Assembly (NCBI RefSeq): GCF_027797205.1
Contig: NZ_CP115607.1
Location: forward strand, 992,001 to 1,056,000
Direction of reading: 5' to 3'
Source: Campylobacter sp. VBCF_01 NA2
GTDB lineage: Bacteria > Campylobacterota > Campylobacteria > Campylobacterales > Campylobacteraceae
Length of the DNA: 64,000 nt
Position 1 is the first letter of the stretch. Each line of letters opens with the position of its first letter. Positions 50,044 through 60,227 of the stretch are shown here, piece after piece. The notes beneath the pieces were generated by a model. The model was given only the letters and a program-made list of their open reading frames with translations. It ran no database searches and was not told where the DNA came from. Made by a program: the position numbers and the translations under genes.

Positions 50044-51215
50044 AACTCAAAAATCTCCATTATTTTTTTGTGTGCTTTGTAATTTTCGCTTGTAGCTAGC
50101 GGAGTTTTTAAAAAATACTCCGTCTTTGCCCCGATGCGAATAAAGCATTGTTGCGGGAAGTCAAACGCCCCAAACGAGGTCAAAATCAAAACCTCATCGC
50201 TATCATCAAATTTATAAATTCTCTCAAAATGCACGAAATATCCCTCGCCTTTGATAGTCAAATTTTTGAAATTTGCCTCTATTTTTTGCGGGTTAAAATT
50301 TGAGAAATTCATATCGAATTTCGCTGGTTCCTCGCCGTTTTCATCACTATTAGTAAAAATCAAATCAAAGATATTTTTATCCATTTTGCGCCAGCGATCC
50401 TCGTATTTCGAGCTAACGCTTAAATCTCTGTTTTTAAAGTGGTCTATCGCGCCACGCCCTGCACTTTGCGCTACGCCAAATTTATCCAACGCATAGGCAA
50501 AATACATATCGCTATCTGTGCGAAGCTCAAATTTCGCCCCTTTTTTGAGAGTTCGCACGCATTGATGAACAAACTCATCGCTAATGACTCTGCGGTGCGG
50601 GGCATCGTCCCACGGAACAGGAAAGTGCAAAAATATGCGAGAGAGCAAATTTGCAGGCATTAATGAAAGTAAAATTCGCGCGTCAGTGTTTATCAAAGCG
50701 ACATTTTCCAAACCCTCTTTAATCGCTAGTTTTGCGACCTGCTCGATACTAGGCTTGTAAATTTCGATTCCAATTACCAGCGTTTGCGGATTTGTGCGAG
50801 CCTGATAGAGCAAATGTCTGCCCGAACCAAAGCCGATTTCGACGAAAATTTGGCTAAATTTCGTGGTTTTGAGCAAATTTAGCATTTCATCTTCATCTAG
50901 CACGAGCGGAGTTTTTTGGGTTAGGGATTTGCTTTTGAAAGCAAATGCGCTAAAAATCACACCGCTTGCGAATTCTTTCTTGTAAATTTCAAGTGCGCGT
51001 TGCAAAATACCAATTTTGGCTGGTTTGGTGGTTTTTTCGCCTTTGACTACGACTTTGTCTTTGGTGTATTTGAGAGTGACGAAAAATTCGTTATCAAAGC
51101 ACCTTGTGCGCACGAGAGTGCAACTCTCATCGCTAGCGGACTCCAAAAGCTCCACGCCCTCCTTGCTAAATGGAAGGCGTGGTAGTTCTACGCTTTTTGC
51201 AATAAAATTTGGCAA
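50031..51215 (-). CDS. trmB: tRNA (guanine-N7-)-methyltransferase
   Basis: 394 residues, much longer than E. coli TrmB (239): an N-terminal region of about 120 residues and a C-terminal extension of about 90 surround the SAM domain (FVEIGFGSGRHLLYQA, NTDARILL, FLHFPVPWDDAPHRRVI). The long form is usual for Campylobacter as I recall. Methylates G46 in the tRNA variable loop. Confidence 0.9.
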   Translation of the reverse strand: MPNFIAKSVELPRLPFSKEGVELLESASDESCTLVRTRCFDNEFFVTLKYTKDKVVVKGEKTTKPAKIGILQRALEIYKKEFASGVIFSAFAFKSKSLTQKTPLVLDEDEMLNLLKTTKFSQIFVEIGFGSGRHLLYQARTNPQTLVIGIEIYKPSIEQVAKLAIKEGLENVALINTDARILLSLMPANLLSRIFLHFPVPWDDAPHRRVISDEFVHQCVRTLKKGAKFELRTDSDMYFAYALDKFGVAQSAGRGAIDHFKNRDLSVSSKYEDRWRKMDKNIFDLIFTNSDENGEEPAKFDMNFSNFNPQKIEANFKNLTIKGEGYFVHFERIYKFDDSDEVLILTSFGAFDFPQQCFIRIGAKTEYFLKTPLATSENYKAHKKIMEIFELWQA

Positions 51216-51216
51216 T

Positions 51217-51882
51217 TTATTCCGCCATTTGACTTACTTGGATTGGCGCGCTTGGAAGCGAGAGCATGCCTGTTTGCGATTTTGCGATTATGCGGTATTC
51301 GTATCCTGCGGTGTAATTTACATAATCAATATACTCTGCGCTAAGTCTGCCTGCGATATCTTTGACGCCACTCCACGAATCAGCGCCTTTGACCCTGCGC
51401 TCGATAGTGTAGCTTGCCACGCGCAAATCAGGGTGCGGACGCCAAATGATTTTCACGCGATCTGGCAGTGCGTAAGCCTGCGCAAACGGCACAGAATCAA
51501 TCGTCTTTGTCGTGCTTACAATCGCAGCAGGCGAGCTTTCGCCCACGCCATTTATGCCATAAGCGCGCACGGTGTATTTATACGATGTGTTTGGCTCTAA
51601 GCGAGTATCGGCAAAGTGCGTAGTGTATGGATCACTAAGGGTTGCGATTTTTTTCGCTTCGCCACCGCCCATATCAGCGCGATAAACCACAAATCCTAAA
51701 AGGTTAGGATATGAGCCATAATTTGGCCACTCTAAGCCGATTTCGTTCGTGCCAGAGATACTTTTAATACCCTCGACGCGTGGCAAGCTTGCGTCATTTC
51801 CGCCCGGCACACTATGAGAGGAGCAACCAGCCGCTAGTATCGCTAAACTCGCGCAAAATGCTACTTGGTAAAATTTTTTCAT
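51217..51882 (-). CDS. Fibronectin type III-domain lipoprotein
   Basis: 221 residues from MKKFYQVAF; the ribosome site AAAGG is better spaced for this ATG than for the one three codons earlier. Lipobox ILAAGC gives the lipidated cysteine, then two fibronectin-III-like domains (EWPNYGSYPNLLGFVVYRAD...YKYTVRAYG; IIWRPHPDLRVASYTIERR...YEYRIIAKS). Resembles fibronectin-like surface lipoproteins of C. jejuni from the same gene order. Starts inside the rluD-type gene's 3' end. Confidence 0.83.
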   Translation of the reverse strand: MKKFYQVAFCASLAILAAGCSSHSVPGGNDASLPRVEGIKSISGTNEIGLEWPNYGSYPNLLGFVVYRADMGGGEAKKIATLSDPYTTHFADTRLEPNTSYKYTVRAYGINGVGESSPAAIVSTTKTIDSVPFAQAYALPDRVKIIWRPHPDLRVASYTIERRVKGADSWSGVKDIAGRLSAEYIDYVNYTAGYEYRIIAKSQTGMLSLPSAPIQVSQMAE

Positions 51883-52834
51883 AAATTTCATCCTTTTTAT
51901 CGTGATTTTGTATCAAATTCTCAAACTCCACCGGCAAAGGCGCTGTAATCTGCATACGCTCGCCACTTCGTGGGTGCGTGAAATACAGCACATAAGCGTG
52001 AAGTAAAATTCTTGCTATTTTATCTTTTTCGCTCTTAAATCCGTATAAATAATCTCCGATAATATGGCGATTAATCGAGCTTAAATGCACGCGGATTTGG
52101 TGCGTGCGCCCAGTAAAAAGCTTGGCTGCGATTAGGTTGATTTTGCCAAATTTGTCGCTACTGCTCTGGCTAAATTTCGCCTGTCCCCAATCATCGCTAA
52201 AAATCGTATAAAACGCGCTTTTTGCCTCGCGTCCGCCCGAAATTATCGCCTTTTTTAGGCGGTTGTTTGGGTTGCGATCAATCGGGCGATCTATCAGGCA
52301 TGGCTCTTTTAGGGGCAAATCTGTTAAAGCAAGGTAAATTCGCCCCATGCTTTTATCACTTAATTGCGCGCTTAGGGCTTGGTGCGTGGCGTTGTTTTTA
52401 GCTACGACTAGCGCGCCAGAAGTGCCCTTATCTAGGCGATGAACGATACCTGCGCGGATTTGACCATTTATCGTAGAGAGCATAAATCCTTTTTGGCGTA
52501 GCCACTCTACAATCGTGGCTTCTTTGACGCTTGGGGCTGGATGAACGACCACGCCAGCGGGCTTGTTTAACACTAGCAAATCATCATCTTCGTATAAAAT
52601 TTCAATCTCGCCCTCAAAGCTAAATTTCGCCTCATCGCTATGAGTAGGCGCAGGGTAATTTACACAAATTTCATCTCCCAAATTTAGCTTTTGCGATGAT
52701 TTGGTTATGATTTTTTGGTTTATAAAAACACTGCCTGATTTGATTAAATTCGAAATTTGATTGCGCGAAATGCCCAAATTTTCGCTTAAAAAAACATCGA
52801 TTCTCGCCACGCAATCTGCTGTAAAATTATCCAA
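51812..52834 (-). CDS. RluA/RluD-family pseudouridine synthase
   Basis: 340 residues from a TTG preceded by AAGG at seven bases; a longer frame exists to 52897 but would overlap rodA. S4 RNA-binding domain (ARIDVFLSENLGISRNQI), then the catalytic domain with GIVHRLDKGTSGALVVA containing the active Asp. Isomerises uridines in 23S rRNA. The last 23 codons overlap the lipoprotein gene by 71 bases, an unusually long overlap. Diverges from rodA. Confidence 0.88.
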   Translation of the reverse strand: MDNFTADCVARIDVFLSENLGISRNQISNLIKSGSVFINQKIITKSSQKLNLGDEICVNYPAPTHSDEAKFSFEGEIEILYEDDDLLVLNKPAGVVVHPAPSVKEATIVEWLRQKGFMLSTINGQIRAGIVHRLDKGTSGALVVAKNNATHQALSAQLSDKSMGRIYLALTDLPLKEPCLIDRPIDRNPNNRLKKAIISGGREAKSAFYTIFSDDWGQAKFSQSSSDKFGKINLIAAKLFTGRTHQIRVHLSSINRHIIGDYLYGFKSEKDKIARILLHAYVLYFTHPRSGERMQITAPLPVEFENLIQNHDKKDEIYEKILPSSILREFSDTSGWLLLS

Positions 52835-52883
52835 ATTTATACCTTTTTTTGTTATTATCGCCCAAAATTTATTAGGACTTACT

Positions 52884-53987
52884 TTGAAATTTGACAAAAA
52901 GATTTTATCATATTTTGATTATATTCAACCTTTGCTGATTTTGCCAATTATTATTTTTTCATACCTTTTAATCAGCGAGGCAAACACCGCACTTGGCAAC
53001 AAACAGCTTGTTTATTTTGGGGTTGGTTTTGTTGTTTTTATGGTCTTTTTTTTGTTTCCGATTCGCAAATTTTTGTATTTGATTCCGCTGTTTTACTGGG
53101 TAAATATCGCCCTGCTTTTAAGCGTGGAATTTTTCGGCATTAGCAAGCTTGGCGCGAAGCGTTGGTTGGAGTTGCCGTTTGTGCATTTTACCCTCCAACC
53201 AAGCGAGATTATGAAGCCAGCGTGCATGCTAATGCTAATGTATCTAATCCATAAAAATCCGCCACCGCCCGAGGGTTATGGCGTGAAGGATTTCGCTAAA
53301 TTTAGCTTTTATATACTTTTGCCATTTGCGCTAATCGCCAAAGAACCAGACCTCGGAACCGCGCTAATTCTTTTTTTAATGGGATTTGCGACGCTTTTTA
53401 TCATCGGCGTGAATAAAAAAATTTGGATTGCGCTGGTGTTAGCGTTTAGCGTGAGCTCGCCCGTGCTTTATAACAACCTGCACGATTACCAAAAAAAGCG
53501 CATTACGGATTTTTTGAGCGAAGAACACAACTATCAGGTCAAACAAGCCGTCATCGCTATCGGAAATGGCGGAATTTACGGCAAAAATTTAGAAGAAGCC
53601 ACCCAAACTCACTTTAAATTTTTGCCAATTGCCACGAGCGATTTTATCTTTGCCTATATGGTCGAGCGCTTCGGATTTGTCGGCGCACTCGCGCTCATCG
53701 GCTTTTACGCGCTTTTAATCATGCACCTGCTTAGCCTAAATTACGACTTTGGTAGCGATTATCTCATACGGGTTTTTACCTCGGCTCTGGCGACGCTGAT
53801 TTTTATCTACGCTGGGGTTAATATCTCCATGGTCATCGGATTTGCCCCTGTCGTGGGTGTGCCGCTGCCGTTTTTTAGCTACGGGGGAAGCAGTTTTATC
53901 ACATTTATGATTTTGTTTGGAATTTTGCAAAATTTGCTGACTTTTAGAAACAAAGACAATTACAAAACGATAAGTATTAGGCTGTGA
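52884..53987 (+). CDS. rodA: Rod shape-determining protein RodA (SEDS glycosyltransferase)
   Basis: 367 residues from a TTG with AGGA six bases upstream; earlier in-frame starts lie inside the divergent gene and give an N-terminus unlike the family. Ten membrane segments; KEPDLGTALILFLMGF and GVPLPFFSYGGSSF are SEDS signatures, with the essential Asp in KEPDLG. Polymerises peptidoglycan glycan strands for cell elongation. Confidence 0.92.
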   Translation: MKFDKKILSYFDYIQPLLILPIIIFSYLLISEANTALGNKQLVYFGVGFVVFMVFFLFPIRKFLYLIPLFYWVNIALLLSVEFFGISKLGAKRWLELPFVHFTLQPSEIMKPACMLMLMYLIHKNPPPPEGYGVKDFAKFSFYILLPFALIAKEPDLGTALILFLMGFATLFIIGVNKKIWIALVLAFSVSSPVLYNNLHDYQKKRITDFLSEEHNYQVKQAVIAIGNGGIYGKNLEEATQTHFKFLPIATSDFIFAYMVERFGFVGALALIGFYALLIMHLLSLNYDFGSDYLIRVFTSALATLIFIYAGVNISMVIGFAPVVGVPLPFFSYGGSSFITFMILFGILQNLLTFRNKDNYKTISIRL

Positions 53988-54010
53988 ATTTTGAAATTTT
54001 GGCTAAATTT

Positions 54011-54039
54011 GGGCTAAATTTAGCGTGTAAATTTAGCCC
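54011..54039. terminator. Hairpin between convergent rodA and ppk
   Basis: Perfect 12-bp stem GGGCTAAATTTA / TAAATTTAGCCC with a five-base loop in the 60-bp gap between the two stop codons. No long T run on either side, so it could act in both directions but weakly. Confidence 0.65.
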
Positions 54040-54047
54040 AGATAGAT

Positions 54048-56129
54048 TTAACTCTCTTTTAGAAGTTTCGTCGCTAAAATCGCGCCGTCATCGTGTTTGC
54101 GTGCAGATTTGTAAATTTTGTTAAAGAAAATTTCCAAATACTCGTGGTTATTAATGCGCTCTGCTTCGTTTGCCACGCTAATTGCGCTATATTCGCCGTC
54201 GCTTCCAAGCTCGTAAGCAAGCTCGGTATCGCTAAGCTGCAATTTTAAAATTTCTTTTAATTTATTTTGCAAAGCCTCGCTATAAATCGGCGTCATAAGC
54301 TCCAATCTACGCTCTAAATTTCGTGGCATCCAATCCGCGCTTGCGATATATAGGCATGGTTCTGCGTGTTTGAAATAAAAAATTCTAGCGTGTTCTAGGT
54401 ATTTGCCGATGATTGAGCGGACTTTGATATTTTCGCTAAGTCCCGCCACACCTGGGCGCAAACAGCAAATTCCACGGATTATGAGATCGATTTTTACCCC
54501 GGCTTGGCTCGCTTTGTAAAGCGCCTTTATCATATCGCTATCGACGAGGGCGTTCATTTTAGCGATGATTCTGCCGTCACTTCCCTTGCTCTCTTCGACC
54601 TTAATCATCTTTAAAATTCTCTCTTTTATCTGCATTGGCGACATTGAGAGATTGCCTAGTTTGCGGTTTTTGTTATAACCTGAGAGTATGTGGAAAAAAT
54701 TCGTCGTATCCTTATCGAAAGTATCCCCGCAAGTAAAAAAGCTCACATCGGTGTAGATTTTCGCACTGCTTCCGTTGTAATTGCCCGTGCCTAAGTGGAT
54801 ATAAAATTTAAGCTTTCCGTCTTCTTTTTTGATGATTTGAGTGACTTTGGCATGGACCTTAAAACCTGCGATTCCATAAATCACATGCGCGCCAGCGTCT
54901 TCTAGCGCCTTTGCCCAGTGCAGGTTGTTTTCCTCATCAAACCTAGCTTTTAGCTCGACCATTACGGTTACTTGTTTGCCATCGCTTGCAGCCTCGATTA
55001 GGCTCTGGACGATTGGCGAGTTTTTCTCCACGCGGTATAGCGTCATACGGATTGAGATGACTTTGGGGTCTTTGCTAGCTTCTTTTATGAGTTTTTGGAC
55101 TGGATCGAAACTCTCATAAGGGTGAAAAATCAAAATATCATCTTTTTCCATTGCGCTCATTACTGAGGTGTTTTCGTTAAAGGGAGGCAGTGTTTTTGGC
55201 AGATACTGCGGGTGAGCTAGATAGGAAAAATCCTTGTTGCCAGCTATCTCCCAAAGCCCGTCAAGTGTGAGCGGGATCGAGCACTCGAAAATGTCTTTGT
55301 AGAAAATTTTAAGATGTTCGTTTAAGAAATTTAGCAAATCAGGGTCTGCGTTTTTGGCGATTTGAAGTCGCACAAAAGCCCCTTTGCGGCGCAGTTTAAG
55401 ACCTGCTTCGAGTATCATCATAAAATCATCTGCTTCCTCTTCTTCGATTACGATATCAGCGTTTCTTGTAACCCTAAACGCAGCCGAGCTAATTAGCTTA
55501 TAGCCCGGGAAAATCTCCTCAGCGTGGCGATTTACGATTGAATCAATCGTTACATAGGTGTTTTTTGCGACCTGCACAAATCTAGGAAGCACACGCGGGA
55601 TCCTAATCATACCAAAATGAATCGCCTCTGGCGCATTTGCGTCGCAGAGTTTGACTGCAATCGAAAAGCTAAGGTTGTTTAGGTGCGGAAACGGGTGCGT
55701 CGCATCTACGGCGATTGGGATAATTACCGGCATGATTTGGTTGAAGAAAAACTCATCGGCGCTTAGCTTTAAATCAGGGGTTAGCTCGTCGTAGTTTTTG
55801 ATAAAAAGGCCGTTTTTGCTAAGCTCCTCTTTGATAGCGATATAGTGCGCTTCTAGCTCGTTTTGCTCGTGTTTGAGATATGAGCGGATCTCGCGCAACT
55901 GCTCCAATGGCGTCATCTCATCATCGCCGCTAGCTGTTACGCCAGCTGTGAAAAGCTGTTTAAGCCCAGCCACACGAATCATATAAAACTCATCTAAATT
56001 TGTGCTATAAATCGCTACAAATTTCAATTTTTCAATCGGTGGAATTTGCTTTTGACACTGAGTTAAAACGCGCGAATTAAAGCGAAGCCAACTCAACTCT
56101 CTATTTAAAAATTTGCTTTGTTGCTCCAT
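54048..56129 (-). CDS. ppk: Polyphosphate kinase 1
   Basis: 693 residues. N-terminal helical domain opening [15 protein letters not shown]; phospholipase-D-like domains with IRMTLYRV, the autophosphorylated His in [16 protein letters not shown] and [12 protein letters not shown]. Makes polyphosphate reversibly from ATP, important for stress survival and virulence in Campylobacter. Monocistronic; 75 bp separate it from the YihY gene. Confidence 0.95.
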   Translation of the reverse strand: MEQQSKFLNRELSWLRFNSRVLTQCQKQIPPIEKLKFVAIYSTNLDEFYMIRVAGLKQLFTAGVTASGDDEMTPLEQLREIRSYLKHEQNELEAHYIAIKEELSKNGLFIKNYDELTPDLKLSADEFFFNQIMPVIIPIAVDATHPFPHLNNLSFSIAVKLCDANAPEAIHFGMIRIPRVLPRFVQVAKNTYVTIDSIVNRHAEEIFPGYKLISSAAFRVTRNADIVIEEEEADDFMMILEAGLKLRRKGAFVRLQIAKNADPDLLNFLNEHLKIFYKDIFECSIPLTLDGLWEIAGNKDFSYLAHPQYLPKTLPPFNENTSVMSAMEKDDILIFHPYESFDPVQKLIKEASKDPKVISIRMTLYRVEKNSPIVQSLIEAASDGKQVTVMVELKARFDEENNLHWAKALEDAGAHVIYGIAGFKVHAKVTQIIKKEDGKLKFYIHLGTGNYNGSSAKIYTDVSFFTCGDTFDKDTTNFFHILSGYNKNRKLGNLSMSPMQIKERILKMIKVEESKGSDGRIIAKMNALVDSDMIKALYKASQAGVKIDLIIRGICCLRPGVAGLSENIKVRSIIGKYLEHARIFYFKHAEPCLYIASADWMPRNLERRLELMTPIYSEALQNKLKEILKLQLSDTELAYELGSDGEYSAISVANEAERINNHEYLEIFFNKIYKSARKHDDGAILATKLLKES

Positions 56130-56204
56130 TTTATTTCCTTTTTTTTGGATTAAAAATTTTAAGATTATAACTCAAAAAAGATTAAAATGTGTTTTTTATG
56201 AAAT

Positions 56205-57029
56205 TTAATTGCGCTTTAAATTTTTAAAGCAATTATCCAAATAAACGCAAAATTTCACGCCATTTAGATAAAAAATCCAACTTATGTAAATCCACAAAAA
56301 GAAAAATAACGCTACCGAAAATGAGCCGTAAATGCTAAGATAGGTTTTGTTATAAAACACATACTGCGCGAAAATAATCTTAGAAATCCACCATAATGTG
56401 GAGGCTACGAGAGAGGATATAAGCACGGCTTTGGGGCGAATTTCGCGGTTTATCGCCGTAGCGTAAGTGATAGCAAAAATAGCCCAAATGATAACAAATG
56501 GCAAAACCGAGAGCAAATTTATCCACCTAGAAAATTCGGTTTTATCGAGTAAATTTTGAAGTTCTGAACTAATGAAAAACGACGCGCCAAGCCCCACGGG
56601 AGCTAGTGTCATAAGCGTCCAGTATGTGCTAAGGCCTTTGAAAAATCCGCGCTTTGGCGAGTGCGAAATCTGCGCGATAATCTCCTCAAAATCATCAAAA
56701 AACAAAATCGAAGTTACAAGCACAGCCAAAAATCCCAGTGCGCCAAGGCTTAGGCCGTTTGCCATAAACTCTTCCAAATACGGAATCAGGCTTTCTTGGT
56801 TGGCTGGAAGCAGGTTTGAGAAGATAAATGCCTTGATTTTGGCGTAATAATCGTGGAAACTAGGCAGCTGCATAAATACGCTCAAAGATACCATAAGCAC
56901 GGGAAGCAATGCCAAAATAGTGTGAAAACTTAGCGACGAGGCGTAGTGCATGAGGTGCGGATCGTAAATCTTGCGCCAGGATTTGATAAAAATTTTAAAT
57001 TCGTCCAAAAATATCTTTAAATTTTTCAT
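56205..57029 (-). CDS. YihY/UPF0761 (BrkB-like) membrane protein
   Basis: 274 residues with six membrane segments. SLSFHTILALLPVLMVSLSVF near the N-terminus and YGSFSVALFFFLWIYISWIFYLNGVKF (in parts) near the C-terminus are the family signatures. Once thought to be RNase BN, the family's function is unknown. Inner membrane. Confidence 0.87.
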   Translation of the reverse strand: MKNLKIFLDEFKIFIKSWRKIYDPHLMHYASSLSFHTILALLPVLMVSLSVFMQLPSFHDYYAKIKAFIFSNLLPANQESLIPYLEEFMANGLSLGALGFLAVLVTSILFFDDFEEIIAQISHSPKRGFFKGLSTYWTLMTLAPVGLGASFFISSELQNLLDKTEFSRWINLLSVLPFVIIWAIFAITYATAINREIRPKAVLISSLVASTLWWISKIIFAQYVFYNKTYLSIYGSFSVALFFFLWIYISWIFYLNGVKFCVYLDNCFKNLKRN

Positions 57030-57185
57030 TTCGCAATTTTAGCTAAAATTTTAAAAATTTGGGTAAAAATGAAATTTAGAAAGGTTAAATTTGGCAAAAA
57101 TTGGAATTCTTTAAATTTGTGGAATTTATAAATTTTGATTTTTAAATTTGTAGTTTGCAATTCTAAATTCTGCAAAAATTTGGCA

Positions 57186-57214
57186 TAAAAAAACGGACAG
57201 GCGAACCTGTCCGT
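57186..57214 (-). terminator. Rho-independent terminator of hpf
   Basis: ACGGACAGG / CCTGTCCGT, 9-bp stem with a CGAA tetraloop, followed on the minus strand by TTTTTTT. The clearest intrinsic terminator in the window, 31 bases past the hpf stop. Confidence 0.88.
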
Positions 57215-57244
57215 GAAATTTGGCAAAATTTAGAAAATCAAATC

Positions 57245-57787
57245 CTAGAATAATCCAAATTTGCCGTCTTTGCGTTTGTATAAAACGCGCATTTTAGCGT
57301 CCATATCGTTGAAAACTAGGAATTGATCGGTGCTTTCTTTTAATTTATTTAGCGCCTCGTCGATTTCTAGCGGTTTGTAAAGATCTAACTCTGTTGGGAC
57401 GATTTCATCGACATTATCGTCTAAATTCGGCTCGCTAGCCTTGATGATTTCATCTACTGCGCTTTGTTTCATATCATCGCGGTTTTTGTGCGAATTTACC
57501 TTGTCATGATAGCGACGAAGCACTTTTGCAAGGCGATTTGTTGCGTTATCTACCGCTGCGTATAGGTCTTTGTCTTTTTCGCGCACTACAATTGTGTCTT
57601 GGTGAGCTAAATTTAGCGAAAAATCCATGACGAAGCCCTTGCGACCTTGTTTTTCATCTGCTGATACGACAGCACGACCTGATATAATGTCAAGGTTGTA
57701 TTTTTTTAGACTATCAAACGCTTGTGTGATATAATCCTTAATAGCGTCTGTTAGTTCAAACTGTTTTCCTACTATACTTAAATTCAT
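57245..57787 (-). CDS. hpf: Ribosome hibernation promoting factor, long form
   Basis: 180 residues from MNLSIVGKQF; GGAGGA lies four bases before this ATG, inside the longer frame that starts four codons upstream. N-terminal HPF/RaiA domain (about 1-100, beta-alpha fold with basic helix VDNATNRLAKVLRRY) plus a C-terminal dimerisation domain ending RKDGKFGLF, the long type that forms 100S ribosomes alone. Last gene after the pilin-like cluster, with its own terminator. Confidence 0.92.
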   Translation of the reverse strand: MNLSIVGKQFELTDAIKDYITQAFDSLKKYNLDIISGRAVVSADEKQGRKGFVMDFSLNLAHQDTIVVREKDKDLYAAVDNATNRLAKVLRRYHDKVNSHKNRDDMKQSAVDEIIKASEPNLDDNVDEIVPTELDLYKPLEIDEALNKLKESTDQFLVFNDMDAKMRVLYKRKDGKFGLF

Positions 57788-57804
57788 TCTTTCCTCCATT
57801 GAAA

Positions 57805-58281
57805 TTAAGGTTTTTGTATTGTTCTTCTATGGTATCTGATTCGTGGTGAATCAAGAGCCGGTGTCGAAGTAACGACAACATCAATAATGGCTGCGTGACT
57901 AGTTACAGCATTTCCAGTCGTCTTGCTAAATGCGGTTGTTGTTGCCCTGTTGCACCTAGCAGGCATATTTGCATCCAAATAACTGATTGTAACATTTATG
58001 TCAAAAAGAGAATTGTTACGACTTGGATAAGTAATGTCAATTTGATTTAGACACTCTGCATTGTCAGTAGTTGTGGTTGGATACACATGTTGTTGCATAG
58101 CCAAAACAGCATACTCTGTCGCACTTTGCGCTAAAAGCACAGCCTGCTCGCGGTTGTGAGCATTATTTGTATCGCGGGCTGTCATCGTAGCGATAGAAAG
58201 CGCAGTAATAGCCGTAGTGGCAACTAAAACGATAAAAAATATTGCGGCTATCAAGCCAAAAGCTCTTCTCATCTTTTTCAT
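57805..58281 (-). CDS. Pilin-like protein with atypical N-terminus
   Basis: 158 residues. MKKMRRAFGLIAAIFFIVLVATTAITAL is a basic leader followed by a hydrophobic helix; cleavage would be after AFG, but the usual Glu at mature position 5 is missing (LIAAI), as in some minor pilins. A Thr/Asn-rich soluble domain with two cysteines follows. It is the third gene of a run of pilin-like genes and shares one base with the middle gene. Probably a minor pseudopilin; exact role unknown. Confidence 0.75.
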   Translation of the reverse strand: MKKMRRAFGLIAAIFFIVLVATTAITALSIATMTARDTNNAHNREQAVLLAQSATEYAVLAMQQHVYPTTTTDNAECLNQIDITYPSRNNSLFDINVTISYLDANMPARCNRATTTAFSKTTGNAVTSHAAIIDVVVTSTPALDSPRIRYHRRTIQKP

Positions 58282-59288
58282 TAGTACACCACCTGAGATT
58301 TACACATAATCATATCTAATTGATTAGGGTCAAAATTTCTACCATTATCTCTCATACATAGTTTCATTTCGACAGCACCATTATCATCTCTAAATCTAAA
58401 CATAAACACATCTTCTGCTAACAAAACTTTTTGTGTTGTTGCGTCACTATATGTTTCACCTGCCCATGGTCTATAATTATAAGCTAATGTAAGATCGAAA
58501 TTTTTGCCAGCTTTTCCACCATAATTAACCACTTGTGTTCCAGTAGGATAAATAGCATATGCTGAATGCGCCAAATAGTATTGATCTGAGAACTCTCGAA
58601 CAGTAGCGCCAACATTGTCCAAACGAGTTGGATAATTTGTGATAGTCAAATTCTCATCATCATTGTTGCCTACTGTTGCACTAGCTACATAAACTCTATC
58701 GCTATTATTGCCTGTGCCGTTGTATCCATACGCACCATCGATATTCACACCATCATAGTCATTAGCCAAATAAGTAAATATAATAACAAAATCATTATAT
58801 CTACCTGTTGCGCAATTAGATCTATTAACACATGTCAATTTATCAATTATATTACTCACACTATTCAAACTACTACCCTGAGAAAGTATAGAATTTGCCT
58901 TATTATCCGCATCATTAAAAGGATTTGGGATAGAGCTCATATCCACAAAACCACTCCAACCAGGATTTGAATTATTTATATTCTTAGTTTCTATACTTTG
59001 ACCAATCCACTCGATAATATCGTGATCTTTACTAATACCAGCAAGATTGATAAAATCCGTTATAGGCTTACCCGCTTCTCTACCGATTACACTTCCATAA
59101 ATACGATATTCCAATCGATTTGATATTAAAGTAATCGCGTTTTGCGTCCTTGATTCTAACTGATTTAGCGCACGGGTATGCAAGTATGATTTATATATTT
59201 GAGAATACAAATCGGCACCAAACATAGAGATTATACCCAAAATCACTATGACCATTACTAATTCTATTAAAGTAAAACCCTTTTTCAT
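58281..59288 (-). CDS. Type II/IV pseudopilin-like protein
   Basis: 335 residues. Class-III prepilin leader MKKG-FTLIELVMVIVILG: cleavage after Gly4, Glu5 of the mature protein present. A large soluble domain of about 300 residues, rich in Asn, Asp and Tyr with two cysteine pairs, is bigger than normal for a pseudopilin and resembles PulJ/GspJ-size minor pilins. Lower G+C than neighbours. Likely part of the transformation or secretion pseudopilus. Confidence 0.82.
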   Translation of the reverse strand: MKKGFTLIELVMVIVILGIISMFGADLYSQIYKSYLHTRALNQLESRTQNAITLISNRLEYRIYGSVIGREAGKPITDFINLAGISKDHDIIEWIGQSIETKNINNSNPGWSGFVDMSSIPNPFNDADNKANSILSQGSSLNSVSNIIDKLTCVNRSNCATGRYNDFVIIFTYLANDYDGVNIDGAYGYNGTGNNSDRVYVASATVGNNDDENLTITNYPTRLDNVGATVREFSDQYYLAHSAYAIYPTGTQVVNYGGKAGKNFDLTLAYNYRPWAGETYSDATTQKVLLAEDVFMFRFRDDNGAVEMKLCMRDNGRNFDPNQLDMIMCKSQVVY

Positions 59289-59297
59289 GTCATATTC

Positions 59298-60038
59298 CTA
59301 ATACTGTTGCTTATCTATTTTCATAGAACCGGAGCCTATATTAAAACCATAATATCTAAGTGCAACGCTAGCCCCTGGATCATCTTCGTTTCTCGTGACT
59401 ACATTTACCATTTTAACATTTGTAGGAGTTCCATTCGCAGGAGTAGTGCCAAAATTAGCTACCAAAGTAGAACTATTATTATAATTTCCAACTACTAATG
59501 GATCAGCTACATAATCTACACTAACAACAGTTTCTGTATTAAGAACAAAATCGCCTGTAACCAAATCTGAACTTTTTATCTTATGTTTAAAACCTTGATA
59601 ATCATCTAAATCCCAATAAGGTTGATTTGCGCTAATAGATTTATCTTTTCCTGCGTATCGAATAGAACCAACCCCTATGCCAAAATTCCCATACGGTGTC
59701 GGACCCACATCGCTAATACTATCTTTTTTATCCTTGCCTTCCGAATCCAAAATCCCGACTCTACTTTCTTTTGTCGCACCAGCAGCTATATTCACACTAT
59801 GAATAACATTAGCATTTGAACAACCGCCAGTACAACCAGCAGAAGTACTATATGCACTATCCCACTTCGCCGGCTGAATACGGCTCATCATAGATTTAGC
59901 ATTATAAACAAGCTCCTGTTGCACGGCAAACATATTCAAATTTACCGTCTGAGCGACTATACGCGGTATGGCCATTGTAGTAATAGCCAAGATTACGATG
60001 GTAAAGACCAACTCGATCAGAGTGAAACCCTTTTTCAT
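59298..60038 (-). CDS. Type II/IV pseudopilin-like protein
   Basis: 246 residues with leader MKKG-FTLIELVFTIVILAITTMAIPRIV and Glu5 present, then a soluble domain with a CTGGC pair. First of three pilin-like genes read in one direction, divergent from bamD. In C. jejuni a transformation gene (ctsT) lies near bamD and lon, so a role in DNA uptake is plausible. No assembly ATPase or prepilin peptidase is in the window. Confidence 0.82.
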   Translation of the reverse strand: MKKGFTLIELVFTIVILAITTMAIPRIVAQTVNLNMFAVQQELVYNAKSMMSRIQPAKWDSAYSTSAGCTGGCSNANVIHSVNIAAGATKESRVGILDSEGKDKKDSISDVGPTPYGNFGIGVGSIRYAGKDKSISANQPYWDLDDYQGFKHKIKSSDLVTGDFVLNTETVVSVDYVADPLVVGNYNNSSTLVANFGTTPANGTPTNVKMVNVVTRNEDDPGASVALRYYGFNIGSGSMKIDKQQY

Positions 60039-60227
60039 CTCGCCTTCCTTAAATTTTACTCATGGATACTCAATATCCACTGCTAGACGCATAATTATAC
60101 AACGCAAAACCTTAAATTTGCTATTTTTACGCATACAAAATGAAATTTTTAAAATTTGAGTGAAATTTTGGTGTATATTTACCTAAATATTATAGAATTG
60201 CGGGTTAAAATTTCACAAGGAAAAAAT

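Noticed and set aside
51812-51882. Frameshift between the pseudouridine synthase and the lipoprotein gene
   Set aside because: The long overlap looks odd, but both frames are intact, the lipoprotein has its own ribosome site and lipobox, and the synthase core is complete before the overlap.
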